Position numbers and translations under genes: made by a program. Shown here piece by piece: positions 43,419 to 52,634 of a stretch of 64,000 bases of DNA. How positions within the stretch are numbered: position 1 is the stretch's first letter; every line of letters starts with the position of its first letter. Origin of the DNA: Paracoccaceae bacterium (GTDB lineage: Bacteria > Pseudomonadota > Alphaproteobacteria > Rhodobacterales > Rhodobacteraceae); NCBI GenBank assembly GCA_030697175.1, contig JAUYQR010000020.1:1-64000 (forward strand), in the 5' to 3' direction. The notes under the pieces are model-generated. The model was not told the origin of the DNA, did no database searches, and was given only the letters and a program-made list of their open reading frames with translations.

Positions 43419-46010
43419 CTATGCGCGGGCCGCAAGGAAAGTCGGAAGCATCGTTTGCACGTCCTGCATCAAGATCAGGGCGCATTCGATCGTCTCGCCC
43501 GTTTGCTGAAGTTGAAGCTGGCCAGCGGGCACGGCGGTATCCCACGCAAAGGACTGTGACAGAAAATCCAGAAGGTCGCGTTTGTAGTCAGTGTCAGGGT
43601 TCTGAAGGTGATCGCCCTTCGTCTCTAGTGCCACAATCCGCCGTGCTGTGCCTGTCCCGCCCGCTGCAAAGATAAAGTCAGGATAGATGCGCCCGCGTTT
43701 CCAGCCCTGAAGACCATAGCCGGAAAGGGCAACGTTTCGGTGCCACCACTGGATTGCCCCATCGCCGTCCAGCATCACGGCAACTCCCCGTTCGTCATTG
43801 TTCAGATCGGCTTCGTAGAAAGGTGCAAAGACACTTTTGCCAACAGGCGTTCCGTCTCTGCCCGCCAGAACCCTAGACCCCTCTGGCAGGCTTGTCTCGA
43901 CCGTGACAGGCATGCGCCAGTTCGCTCCGTCCAGTCGAAGGCGGAATTGAATCCGTCCTGCCAGCACTTCGGACCGAAACAGGGTTTCCGCCCGCGCGTT
44001 GCGTTCAAGGTCCAGTGCTTTGCGCAGTTCGGTCAGTATCAGGCTTCCCAATCGCCCGATCTTTTCCGGCCCGAATCCACGCACCGAAAGCCCGGTCAAC
44101 AGCCGTCCGACAATTTCACGCGCAACGAAGGGGTTCGGAACCAGATCGGAAATCGCCCGCGCCGCATACGCAGGGTCAAAGCGCATCGCTTCGCCAGAGA
44201 ACGCGACGGGCTTGCCGACCTCGATCCCATGCCCGTCACCTGCCAGACTGATCACCTGCAACTGCGAAACCGCCTCTTGCGCGTTTTCCGGTATCACTTG
44301 CACCACGCCAGCCGGATCGTAGCCGCGCCAGTCGATTGCCGCCAACAGGTCCGTTTCATAGTCCAGTTCGCGCATCTTGCCGCCGTCCAGCCGCAAGACC
44401 CTTGGCAGGTAAATCTCTACCGTCTTGAATTCCGCCCGTCTCGCCACTTTCCGCGAAACCGCTGGGCCGCCCGCTTCGCCCCCACCCGCGACCGAAAGCA
44501 CCAGATCGGACAACCCGTCCTTTTCCAGCCCGTCCTTGATCGCCTCAACAACGTCAGCCGTACCAGCGTGATGCGTGATGACGTGGCATTCATCCAAGGC
44601 AGGAACCCTCGTCTTCACAGCATAGGGTTGCCGCAGAATCCGCCCAACAAGTTGCGTCATTGCGGGCAGGGCTGAATTCGCCGCCAAGGAACAAAGCACA
44701 TAGGCGAAGGGGCAGTCCCATCCCTCTTGCAGCGCAGCTTTCGTGACGATCACCCGCACCCGGTTCGTCGGGGATAGTAGGTCAAGATTTTCCGGCTGCG
44801 ACAGGTCATTCTGTTCAGCCGTCTTGATCGCCACTTCGGCCCCGTCAAAGCCCGCTTGCAGCAACCAGTCCCGCACATCATCGGCATGGATATGGGTTCC
44901 GTCCCGTTGATCCTTGCCCGTCCGTTCCACCTGCACCAGCATGATGGGCCGGATATAGCGCCCGGTTTCCCCCCGATACCTATCGGCGGCAACGTCCAGC
45001 TCTTTCAGCTTGGCCAGCGCTGCGTTCATTGTGGCACGCCAGTCCGTCCCCTGCCTTGGATCAAGGTTCAGAGGCATCTTGATCATCTCTTCAGCGTGAA
45101 GGTCTTGCCCCATCACCTCGACCAGAAGGTTCGGAATTCGTGCGGGCATCGTCGCCGTCGCCTGCACTTCCTTGGGGGTAGCAGTCAGCTCCAAAACGAA
45201 AGCAGGATTAAAGCCGTAGAGCGTTTTGAAGGCAAGTTGCGACGTTGCCTTCTGCCCTTCGTCCATAACCACAATCGGGCGGATCAGGCGCAAGGCGTTG
45301 CCCAGACTGTCCTTCACCATTGGGAACATGCCCTGATAGGCGTCCAGGTTCGGAACCGCCGCCAGCATCGCTTCGTGCAACTGTTGCTCCCCTTCAGCGG
45401 GGAAGAACCCATGCACGTCCCCCCGGTCCTGAAACATCTTCAGCGTCGCTTGGGTTTGCCTGTTTGCGGCCTGTAACATCAGGACCATCACGCACAGATG
45501 CGTCTCCACATCCGCAGCATGCAGCCGGTCTTCCTTTTCCATGATCTTCACCCGGCCCGCCGCCGCGCGGTCCAGCGCTTGCCGGTAGGGGTGTTGCCGA
45601 TCCTTCAGCCGTTTCAGCGTCTGCGAATAGATCGCCTCGTTCGGCACGATCCAAAGGACAAAGCCGGTGTTGGCCCCCAGATACCGCCCGATGATACGCG
45701 AAACGGAATTCACTGCCAGCCACGTCTTGCCGCCCCCGGTTGGCACCTTCAGCGTCACGTTCGGCACGGGCCTGCCAATGCCATCCTGCCGGAGTGAGAA
45801 GGGTTTCCCGGCCTGCGACGGGGGAAGCCGTCCAGCGGCCTGAAGAGAGTCCCACGCGGCCTTAGGGTAGTCCAAGGGTGGCAAGTTCAGATCGGGGTTC
45901 TCTGCCGCCAGTGCGGCGACCTTGGCCGCCTTCACGCCCTGTTCTTTTAGCACGTCCAGATAGGCGTCCAGCGTCTCCAGAACGCGCACCTGATAGTCGA
46001 GCGTGCGCAT
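43419..46010 (-). CDS. Type III restriction endonuclease subunit Res
   Basis: The 863-residue product has a superfamily-2 helicase core with Walker A VPTGGGKT (residues 89-96), a DExx box MDEGQK (from residue 249) and motif VI QLVGRILRQPY. A C-terminal PD-(D/E)xK nuclease centre is made up of PDF near residue 777 and ETK near 796. Type III Res uses ATP to translocate or signal along DNA and cuts after meeting a second site; it needs Mod for recognition. It starts three bases after the mod stop. Confidence 0.92.
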   Translation of the reverse strand: MRTLDYQVRVLETLDAYLDVLKEQGVKAAKVAALAAENPDLNLPPLDYPKAAWDSLQAAGRLPPSQAGKPFSLRQDGIGRPVPNVTLKVPTGGGKTWLAVNSVSRIIGRYLGANTGFVLWIVPNEAIYSQTLKRLKDRQHPYRQALDRAAAGRVKIMEKEDRLHAADVETHLCVMVLMLQAANRQTQATLKMFQDRGDVHGFFPAEGEQQLHEAMLAAVPNLDAYQGMFPMVKDSLGNALRLIRPIVVMDEGQKATSQLAFKTLYGFNPAFVLELTATPKEVQATATMPARIPNLLVEVMGQDLHAEEMIKMPLNLDPRQGTDWRATMNAALAKLKELDVAADRYRGETGRYIRPIMLVQVERTGKDQRDGTHIHADDVRDWLLQAGFDGAEVAIKTAEQNDLSQPENLDLLSPTNRVRVIVTKAALQEGWDCPFAYVLCSLAANSALPAMTQLVGRILRQPYAVKTRVPALDECHVITHHAGTADVVEAIKDGLEKDGLSDLVLSVAGGGEAGGPAVSRKVARRAEFKTVEIYLPRVLRLDGGKMRELDYETDLLAAIDWRGYDPAGVVQVIPENAQEAVSQLQVISLAGDGHGIEVGKPVAFSGEAMRFDPAYAARAISDLVPNPFVAREIVGRLLTGLSVRGFGPEKIGRLGSLILTELRKALDLERNARAETLFRSEVLAGRIQFRLRLDGANWRMPVTVETSLPEGSRVLAGRDGTPVGKSVFAPFYEADLNNDERGVAVMLDGDGAIQWWHRNVALSGYGLQGWKRGRIYPDFIFAAGGTGTARRIVALETKGDHLQNPDTDYKRDLLDFLSQSFAWDTAVPAGQLQLQQTGETIECALILMQDVQTMLPTFLAARA

Positions 46011-46013
46011 CCC

Positions 46014-47837
46014 TTAGCTCCGCTCGATTCGGTAAAGTGCGAAGGGAAGAGGCACGAATTCGACCGGCACGTTTTCATCGTTCAGCATCTTCTGTGACAC
46101 ATGGCGCGCCGGGGCAAAGACAAGGTGCTTGCCCGGCTTTGCCGCTGCCACGCCCCGCGCGTAGGACAGGGTGAGGGCGGCTTCTGGCGATTTCAGCCAA
46201 TCCAGATCGGGCCGATAGATCAACCAAAGGTGCTGGGCGTCCGCCTGGCCGAGATAGCCGCTGCCTTCGTCAAGCTGACTTGCGTCCAGTGGAATATTTG
46301 TGGCCATGTGGAACAGCGCCCGGCCCAGCGCGTCCCATGCCGGCAGATCGGTGCCTTGCAGGATCGCATCAAGGTCAACTGGCGCGCCAAGGGTGCAATA
46401 GGTGAAGGTGCCGCCCAACCCCTCGGAGCGGTCTTTTACCGCTTTTTCGCCGGTAACGATCAAGTTGCCATCCTTCACCTTTTTGGTGATCTTGTCGTAC
46501 TCGTGCCCGTGCAGGTTCTCAATTTTCTCCACCTGATCGGTCAGCCGATCCGCCTTTCTCAGCTTCTGCCAACTCAGGCTTTCGCGCAGAAGTTCGGTCT
46601 TTTGCGTGCCGGTAAAGTCAAAGCCGCTGATCACCCGCCGCACCCGTTCAGCAGTGAGGCGGTCGGCATAGCCTTCCATCTCGACCAGAATGAATTTCCG
46701 GTTGCCTTTGTCATGTTTATTGGCTTCCAAGACTGCATGAGCAGTTGAACCCGACCCGGCAAATGAATCCAGAACGATACTATCAGGTTTGGTGGCCAAA
46801 TCCAAAATGCGGCGAATAAGGCGGACCGGCTTCGGATAGTCAAATGACGCTTCTTCACCTAGAATTCTATTCAGTTCCTTTTTTGCTTCTTGATTGTGCC
46901 CAACTTCCTCGTTCGGCCACCACGTCCAGCTACTCACACCATCAGATTCATCGAGATATGTCTTGACGCGGGGACGCGCGTCACCATTTATCCCAAACCA
47001 GAGGCGGCCCTCTTTTTTGAGTCTATCATATTCAGGGCGCAGCACCGACCAGCATCTACCAGGCGGTGGACCAACTACTTCCCCACTGGGCAGTTCGATA
47101 ACATATTGCTGATCTTTTCGTTTTGTAGGATCAGGGTTTTGAGCGGTCAAATCGGTAGAAGTCCACGCTCCGTTCTTGTCGCCATCCGGATTGGTAAACT
47201 CTGCTTCTTGCTCTTCGGTCCGGTCTAGGCGACTGATCTTCTCTTTCTCAGAGCCTTTCTTGAAGACGATAATTGTATCGTAGGCTTGGCCCAGCCTTTT
47301 GCGTGCCTCTGGCGAAGTTCTCTTTTGCCAAGCGATGTTTGCAATGAAGTTCTGATCGAAGAAAATCTCATCCATCAAACAGCGCAGCCGTTGCACTTCA
47401 TTGTGATCAATTGAAACAAAGATGAGCCCGCCTTCTCGTAGCAACTCCCACAGGAGTCGAAGCCGTGGCCAGATCATTGCGCACCACTTGTCATGGCGCA
47501 GGCCGTCATCTTTCGCAATACCGCGATTTTTTGCGGAATCAGGGTCAAGATTTTCCTTAAACCATTCCTTGATCATCGGCGCGTTAACGTTGTCGTTGTA
47601 GGCCCAGCCTTCATTTCCGGTGTTGTAGGGGGGGTCAATGAAGATGCAGTCTACCTTGCCCGCATACATCGGCAGCAGCGCCTTCAGCGCGTGCAGGTTG
47701 TCGCCCTGGATGATCAGATTGCCGTTCAGATCGACCGGCCCGATCCCCTTGGCCGCGTCTGGCACCAGCGGTCGGAAGGGCACGGAAAGGTGGTGATTGT
47801 AGACGAATTCCTTGCCCTTGAAACTCAGCTCGGTCAC
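46014..47837 (-). CDS. Type III DNA methyltransferase subunit Mod
   Basis: The 607-residue product is a beta-class N6-adenine methyltransferase: catalytic DPPY at residues 68-71 comes before the SAM motif FAGSGSTAH near residue 358. The segment between them, about residues 170-320, is the likely target-recognition region. Its DNA is clearly more AT-rich than the flanks. Mod methylates adenine on one strand of an asymmetric site and directs Res. It starts with GTG at 47837 behind GGGGGGCGTGAC. I saw no simple repeats that would make it phase-variable. Confidence 0.92.
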   Translation of the reverse strand: MTELSFKGKEFVYNHHLSVPFRPLVPDAAKGIGPVDLNGNLIIQGDNLHALKALLPMYAGKVDCIFIDPPYNTGNEGWAYNDNVNAPMIKEWFKENLDPDSAKNRGIAKDDGLRHDKWCAMIWPRLRLLWELLREGGLIFVSIDHNEVQRLRCLMDEIFFDQNFIANIAWQKRTSPEARKRLGQAYDTIIVFKKGSEKEKISRLDRTEEQEAEFTNPDGDKNGAWTSTDLTAQNPDPTKRKDQQYVIELPSGEVVGPPPGRCWSVLRPEYDRLKKEGRLWFGINGDARPRVKTYLDESDGVSSWTWWPNEEVGHNQEAKKELNRILGEEASFDYPKPVRLIRRILDLATKPDSIVLDSFAGSGSTAHAVLEANKHDKGNRKFILVEMEGYADRLTAERVRRVISGFDFTGTQKTELLRESLSWQKLRKADRLTDQVEKIENLHGHEYDKITKKVKDGNLIVTGEKAVKDRSEGLGGTFTYCTLGAPVDLDAILQGTDLPAWDALGRALFHMATNIPLDASQLDEGSGYLGQADAQHLWLIYRPDLDWLKSPEAALTLSYARGVAAAKPGKHLVFAPARHVSQKMLNDENVPVEFVPLPFALYRIERS

Positions 47838-47931
47838 GTCACGCCCCCCGTTTTGGTCTTTCCGTCATAGAACAGATCGCCGGGGGGCAGAGCAAGCGGA
47901 TTTGGGGACTCGGTAACCCCTCAGAGCGAAG

Positions 47932-48315
47932 TCAGCTTATTAGCCCCGCCACCGCTCTGCAGCAAAGCTGGATTTGCCACTGCTCCATTGTATCACTTCC
48001 AGCGAGGGCAGAGTGAAGAGCAACTGCATCGGCGGGACGAAGGTTTCCTACCTTTATTGGGGTGTATCCGCCGAGCTCAGAAGCAGGATAAACAACTATG
48101 CCATTGCACGAAACATAGCTGATCGGCTTTGTCAGAAAGGCGTAGTCCGATTGAAGAATCTTGAAGTCGCCCCCGTAATCATTGGAGCTAATGAACAGGA
48201 AAGCTTGGCCGTCATCTTTCCAACCGGCCTCACCAATATACAAATGGAATTTGCTCCTTAGGGCATGGCCCTTAGCTCGGTCAGTCTCCCACAAATAAAT
48301 ATCACCAATTTTCAT
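47932..48315 (-). CDS. Panacea partner protein, candidate toxin
   Basis: The 127-residue product is unrecognised. It begins MKIGDIYLWETDRAKGHALR and continues with short beta-rich stretches, FHLYIGEAGWKDDGQAFLFI and SYVSCNGIVVYPASELGG. The opening GDIYLW faintly recalls PemK-type SH3 barrels (GDI followed by a strand), but the similarity is too weak to name it. Its ATG overlaps the stop of the Panacea gene by four bases, and in such pairs the Panacea protein is usually the antitoxin. The gene is less GC-rich than the chromosome. Confidence 0.6.
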   Translation of the reverse strand: MKIGDIYLWETDRAKGHALRSKFHLYIGEAGWKDDGQAFLFISSNDYGGDFKILQSDYAFLTKPISYVSCNGIVVYPASELGGYTPIKVGNLRPADAVALHSALAGSDTMEQWQIQLCCRAVAGLIS

Positions 48316-48887
48316 TCAAGAAACTGCGATATGCCTCCGAAATCTTCCACAAGTGACTGCCGCAGCTCGTCACTTTCGACCATTTCGTCGTAATACATCT
48401 CGGCTCTCTTTGAGTTTGGCCGTCTCCTTGCCCACGCCTTCTTATACGCGTTGTGGTCATGGGTTACTTCGAAAAGTTGCTCAAAGGTGCATTTGCCGAA
48501 CTCGGCAATCACCTCATCAAACACCTTGAGATCAGACTTGGAGAATAGCTCAAAGTTCACTTCACGCAGCGGCTTTCCAATAACGGTCACCGGCTTTCCT
48601 TTGCGACTCTCATCTGAAACGGCGAAAGGCAGAGCCTCTATGCCCGCCTCGTTCATCGTCCAGCGATCCTGCTCAAGAAGGTCCATCGCTTTTGACGCCA
48701 CCGGCCCGTAAGGGAGGGCAAAATAGCTTTCTTGAGTGATGGGCCGACCATGCCGGTTCAGGTGTGCTCTGTCAGCAAGATAGAAGAATTTGACCGCCTG
48801 ATATTTGTCAGCACCTGGCCTCTTGTGGGCAAGGTAAAGCAGCAGCTCCACGATCTTGTCGAGCTTGGGTCGGTAGAGAAGTCGCAT
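48312..48887 (-). CDS. Panacea-domain (DUF4065) protein, candidate antitoxin
   Basis: The 191-residue product has the Panacea/SocA-like pattern. KIVELLLYLAHKRPGADKYQ leads to AVKFFYLADRAHLNRHGRPI, then the conserved ESYFALPYGPVASKAMDLL, with further helices to the C-terminus. Panacea proteins neutralise diverse unrelated toxins encoded beside them. The ATG at 48887 follows GTGAGGCGTA. It is the first gene of a two-gene unit inside the island. A prophage-type regulator role is the main alternative. Confidence 0.78.
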   Translation of the reverse strand: MRLLYRPKLDKIVELLLYLAHKRPGADKYQAVKFFYLADRAHLNRHGRPITQESYFALPYGPVASKAMDLLEQDRWTMNEAGIEALPFAVSDESRKGKPVTVIGKPLREVNFELFSKSDLKVFDEVIAEFGKCTFEQLFEVTHDHNAYKKAWARRRPNSKRAEMYYDEMVESDELRQSLVEDFGGISQFLE

Positions 48888-49022
48888 TACGCCTCACAAA
48901 AAACGAGCATATCTCGACTTAGACCTAATGTGCTTGGGATCTGTTTGGCTGTCAAGCCCTTTTGTGCCGATCTGTATGCGGTCCGGGACCATCTGGCTGG
49001 GCAGCAATCCCGTTCTCTCACA

Positions 49023-49655
49023 TCACAGATCGTCCAGTTTCGCACCGGGAAAGCGCCGATACACCCAATTCGCAAAGGCCATGTCACCCGCAGCGTCTGC
49101 CGTATCTATCGCATCTATCTTCCGCCAATAGGTGCGCCAGTGCATGCCCTTGGGCTTGGGGGGTGGCATTGATGCCGTGCCGGGTTCCCCGCCCAGCGCC
49201 GTCCGTATCTTGTTGGCGCGGCGATTGTGCCGGTGCATCGGTTCTTCGGACTGACTGGTATAGGCCAGCCCAAGGCAGTGACGGCAAACGAAGTATTTCT
49301 GGCCCAGAAACAGCTTCCCCACCCGCCGCCCGCAATATCGCCCGTTGCGAACAGCGGGGCAGCGAAACCACGGGCGCGTGCCGCCATAGGGGCAATCGGT
49401 CTCGGTCAGCGGGATCGGTTCTTCGACTTCTTCCCAGTCGCTGCCGTTCGACCTGATCCGGTAGACCAGAACCAGCCGACCGACTTCGGCGCGGATGGAT
49501 ATGCTGGCGACTTTTTCACCGTCCACTGTCCACCGCCACCCGCAAGAGTATCCTGACTTCAGCAATCCGGCCTTGCGCAGTCGGTTCACGTCCAAGCTGC
49601 GAAACTGTTCGGCTTTCGGTCGCCATCCGGGCCGCCCTGATCCGTATCCGCCCAT
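49023..49655 (-). CDS. Island zinc-ribbon protein of unknown function
   Basis: The 210-residue product begins MGGYGSGRPGWRPKAEQFRS. It has cysteines at 88, 99, 108, 124 and 127, the last four arranged like a zinc ribbon (FRCPAVRNGRYCG and YFVCRHCLGLAY). The C-terminal 60 residues are basic. Proteins of this look occur in alphaproteobacterial mobile elements, but I know of no assigned function. It starts 11 bases downstream of the winged-helix-like gene, so it belongs to the replication-module transcript. Confidence 0.65.
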   Translation of the reverse strand: MGGYGSGRPGWRPKAEQFRSLDVNRLRKAGLLKSGYSCGWRWTVDGEKVASISIRAEVGRLVLVYRIRSNGSDWEEVEEPIPLTETDCPYGGTRPWFRCPAVRNGRYCGRRVGKLFLGQKYFVCRHCLGLAYTSQSEEPMHRHNRRANKIRTALGGEPGTASMPPPKPKGMHWRTYWRKIDAIDTADAAGDMAFANWVYRRFPGAKLDDL

Positions 49656-49666
49656 CGTTTTCCCCT

Positions 49667-50068
49667 TCAGGATTTTCCGAAATCATTTGCCAAGTTGGGG
49701 TTCGGATAAGGGTGCCCTCGCCCGAATTCGCCCAACCGCACCAGGCCAAGCGCGCGCAGTTTGGCTTCGGCCCGCCATGCGCGCGTTGCACCCCAGCCCA
49801 TCGCCGTCGCCATTGCGCCATATGTTGCCGGTCCGAAAATGCGCAGCCGGTCGAGATATGCGCCCGCGTCGGGTTCCAAGCCATCGGTCCGGTCCTTCGG
49901 TTCCGGGGAAAGCGTTCCCTCTTCGGACAAAACCGACATAACTGACAGAAGCCCCTTTACCGTTGCTACTGCGCCGCCCTCGTTTAGCCGTTCCTTTGGT
50001 TTCGTCGGTTCTGTCAGCTCTGTCCGGGGCGGTGCTTCCTGTCTCGCGGCCTGAAGCCATCGCGTCAT
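49667..50068 (-). CDS. Small winged-helix-like island protein
   Basis: The 133-residue product has a Pro/Glu-rich N-terminal half and a C-terminal block, YLDRLRIFGPATYGAMATAM followed by ATRAWRAEAKLRALGLV, that reads like a winged-helix DNA-binding fold. No family was recognised. Its ATG overlaps the DUF3987 gene stop by four bases, so it is the next gene of that operon and may regulate or assist replication. Confidence 0.55.
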   Translation of the reverse strand: MTRWLQAARQEAPPRTELTEPTKPKERLNEGGAVATVKGLLSVMSVLSEEGTLSPEPKDRTDGLEPDAGAYLDRLRIFGPATYGAMATAMGWGATRAWRAEAKLRALGLVRLGEFGRGHPYPNPNLANDFGKS

Positions 50069-51570
50069 GGCTGCCCCCTGCGAATTGCTGGGTTCACCAG
50101 GAATAGCCGTTGCGGCCTTCCGCCCTTCGGGTTTGCGGGCGGATCAACCATCCTGACGCACTCGCCATCTTCCAGCATTGCCAGCGCCGGGTTAAGTTCC
50201 GCAGCCGTGCCAAGGCCAGAGCGGTCGAGCCGCAGCACATCGCGTGAATTGAAGCTTTGCCAGCCCTGTTCGCGGATGATTCCGACAAGTCGCCGGGCGG
50301 CCCGTTCAGCCTTTGGCGTTGCTGCGTCGGCATAGGCCCGCCGGGCCATTGGCAAAAGGTAGACTTCCACCAAATGGGCTGCCCGCCCGAAGTGCGGCAC
50401 CGAGATTTCGTGGGGTTCTTCGGCTCCATCGGCGGCCCAGTCGAGATAGGCCAGCACCAGCGCCAACCGTGCAGTCAGGCCCGGAAGCTTGCCCAGAAAG
50501 GACAGTAATAGCCCTTCAGCCCCGGCTTCCCAACTGCGCACCGCCGCGCGGAAATCATCCATCAGGGCGCGCGCATCTTCCGTGAAGGGAATAAACCAAG
50601 GGCGAGACACTCCGGCTTCATCGGTTAGAAGGTCTAGGGTCAGTAACCGCCCCAGCGCGGCTTCCATAAGCGCTTCATCAACCAAAGCTTGGGGGCGTCG
50701 GATGGGCGCGGGTTCCGGCCAGATAGGCAGGAAGCGCGCCAGAAGCCCGTCATCATCGGATTTGAACAGTAGGCTTTTCAAGCGGTCGGGTTGGATGCCG
50801 CCAAGCACTCCGATTAACAACCGGTCGATTGTCAGAGGATCACGGCCCATACGTTCCACCGTAAAGCCACGGCCCCCGAAGGCTTCAAGCCAGAAGGGTC
50901 GGTCAGAGCCGCCGCCCGAATAGCGCTGCATTCCTTCCAGCCATCCCGCCAGTTCATCGCGCATTTGCAGCGTGCCTCGTGGTTGCTGGGCCAATATCGC
51001 CCCTAGCCGCTCAATCGTGCCATCGTTCACCACTAAGCGCGGGACATGCGGGGGCGGTCCCGCATCGCAGCCGGTCGGTCTATCAGGGGGCGTTTTGCCT
51101 TCCTTGATTGCGGCCCTCGCCACTTCCTTCCATGTCGCGTCCGCCAGCTTTGCAAGTTCAGCCTTTTCGTTCCAAGCCATGCGCTGGGCTTCTGCCGCTT
51201 CGCGCAGGGGGCGTTCGACTTTTCGCAGCGGTTGTAGGGCTGCGTCTATTGCCGGGCTTTTGCCAGCGCTGGGCAAGCCGATACACATCGCCCAAATGAC
51301 GGGCGGTTCTGCCCAGCCTTGCCAGATTGCCGCCCAGCGCGCGTTTCCGATAGTCGAGCCTGCAACCGCCAACAGCGCTGAAAAAACGTAGTCAGCGGGT
51401 GCGCCTTTGGCTTCAGCTGCATCCGTCACCCATCCAGCAAGGCGCGGCCCCAGCACATCGCGCAAGGGCAAACTTGGGGCAGAGGGTAGTTCCGCCCGCA
51501 ACAGGCGCGGGTCCGGTGCCGACCATGCTGGCATGAAGGGGGTTTGCTTTGGCTTGGCTTGCGCGGTCAT
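50065..51570 (-). CDS. DUF3987 (YfjI-like) ATPase
   Basis: The 501-residue product has a Walker A-type motif GLPSAGKS (residues 98-105) and the DUF3987 blocks TLQMRDELAGWLEGMQRYSG and LLIGVLGGIQPDRLKSLLF. Such proteins accompany primases in mobile elements and are thought to act as helicase-like or primase-associated ATPases. I chose the ATG at 51570, which follows GGGGGGCAGC and overlaps the primase stop by four bases. Its own stop overlaps the next gene by four bases. Confidence 0.78.
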   Translation of the reverse strand: MTAQAKPKQTPFMPAWSAPDPRLLRAELPSAPSLPLRDVLGPRLAGWVTDAAEAKGAPADYVFSALLAVAGSTIGNARWAAIWQGWAEPPVIWAMCIGLPSAGKSPAIDAALQPLRKVERPLREAAEAQRMAWNEKAELAKLADATWKEVARAAIKEGKTPPDRPTGCDAGPPPHVPRLVVNDGTIERLGAILAQQPRGTLQMRDELAGWLEGMQRYSGGGSDRPFWLEAFGGRGFTVERMGRDPLTIDRLLIGVLGGIQPDRLKSLLFKSDDDGLLARFLPIWPEPAPIRRPQALVDEALMEAALGRLLTLDLLTDEAGVSRPWFIPFTEDARALMDDFRAAVRSWEAGAEGLLLSFLGKLPGLTARLALVLAYLDWAADGAEEPHEISVPHFGRAAHLVEVYLLPMARRAYADAATPKAERAARRLVGIIREQGWQSFNSRDVLRLDRSGLGTAAELNPALAMLEDGECVRMVDPPANPKGGRPQRLFLVNPAIRRGQP

Positions 51571-52427
51571 GCTGCCCCCTTCGATTGCTGCACATCGTTC
51601 CAATCCTGCCCGTCAGGTGCAGCAAACAGATATACGTCCCAGCCCAGGCAATAAGCGCGGTCGCCCAGCGCATTTGCGGCCTGCATCCCGGGCGCGTCCC
51701 CATCGGCGGCAATGATCAGCCGCCGGGGCTGGGGCGGCAGGCGCAGCGCGCGAATGCCAGAGGTGGATAGTGCCACCCAGACTTCTGCAGGCTCACCCAG
51801 AAGGCCGCTCAGAAGGCTTAGGCCGGTCTCTATTCCCTCACACACCACAAGCGGCCCCTGCGCCTCTGAGAGGGCAACAGCGCCCCCAGAGCATGGCCCT
51901 TGCATCATCTTGGCGTTGCGCTCCAGGCGCGCGCCAGATTTCTCAAAAAAGGTCCGATGCACTCCCCCGGTCGAAACATCCGCGACCATGGCGGATTGCC
52001 ACCGGGCGCTTGGCCCGTGGTAAGCATCGGCGACCCAGCGTAGCGAAGGCGGCAAGGCGCAAGTGATACCCCGGCTTCGCAGATAGGTCTCGCCTTTCGT
52101 TCCGCTTATCGGCCTTCCCACATCCCAGAGCTTCCGGGCTTTCGCGCGCTGTTCCGCCTCATACGTCGCGCGCCGGGTGTCGGCTTCTCTTGCGGCTTGC
52201 AGGTCGATTGCGCCGGTCGAAGCAGGTAGGCCCGCCGCTTCCGTCACAGCCCGGAAGTCGCACCCCGACTTGTGGCAGAACGTCAGAAGCCGCCCGCCTT
52301 CCTCGCGGATCGAAAGGGCGCGCTGATCACGTCGCCGCTCGGGCTGGCAGACCGGGCACGGGGCGCTGCCATGATTGCCGCGCCAGCTGCCTGACAGTGC
52401 ATTGGTAAGGTCGCGGGCGTCACTCAT
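51567..52427 (-). CDS. Toprim/CHC2-type primase-like protein
   Basis: The 286-residue product has an N-terminal zinc site (C24, C27, C51 and C56) and a Toprim domain with VCEGIETGLS and IIAADGDAPG, the acidic residues that bind catalytic metal. This layout fits a mobile-element primase that starts replication of the excised island. The ATG at 52427 overlaps the alpA-like stop by four bases, and the stop overlaps the DUF3987 gene likewise. Confidence 0.8.
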   Translation of the reverse strand: MSDARDLTNALSGSWRGNHGSAPCPVCQPERRRDQRALSIREEGGRLLTFCHKSGCDFRAVTEAAGLPASTGAIDLQAAREADTRRATYEAEQRAKARKLWDVGRPISGTKGETYLRSRGITCALPPSLRWVADAYHGPSARWQSAMVADVSTGGVHRTFFEKSGARLERNAKMMQGPCSGGAVALSEAQGPLVVCEGIETGLSLLSGLLGEPAEVWVALSTSGIRALRLPPQPRRLIIAADGDAPGMQAANALGDRAYCLGWDVYLFAAPDGQDWNDVQQSKGAA

Positions 52428-52627
52428 GCGGCTTGCGCTGCCTCCCAAGCCTGCACATCGGCCCAGCGCCAACGGGTGATTTGTGGGGACAGTTTCACAG
52501 GGGCGGGGAATTGCCGTTCATTGGTCCAGCGCCAGATAGTCGCGCGGCTTACCCGGAAATGGGCCGCAAGGTCGGTATCTGCCGCGTAGGCGTTGCGGGT
52601 GATGTCAGGCGATACAGGTTTAGCCAT
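52424..52627 (-). CDS. AlpA-like regulator / excisionase
   Basis: The 67-residue product has a MerR-like winged helix-turn-helix: DTDLAAHFRVSRATIWRWTN followed by RQFPAPVKLSPQITRWRWAD, as in AlpA of P4-like elements. AlpA proteins activate the integrase or act as directionality factors. The ATG at 52627 follows AAGGGACACTTCACC. It is the first gene of the chain with primase, DUF3987 and winged-helix genes, and a cluster of TGTCCC motifs lies upstream. Confidence 0.82.
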   Translation of the reverse strand: MAKPVSPDITRNAYAADTDLAAHFRVSRATIWRWTNERQFPAPVKLSPQITRWRWADVQAWEAAQAA

Positions 52628-52634
52628 GGTGAAG

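Noticed and set aside
43740-44675. A 311-codon plus-strand frame inside res
   Set aside because: Antisense to the restriction gene, with Arg/His/Gln-rich composition and no family.
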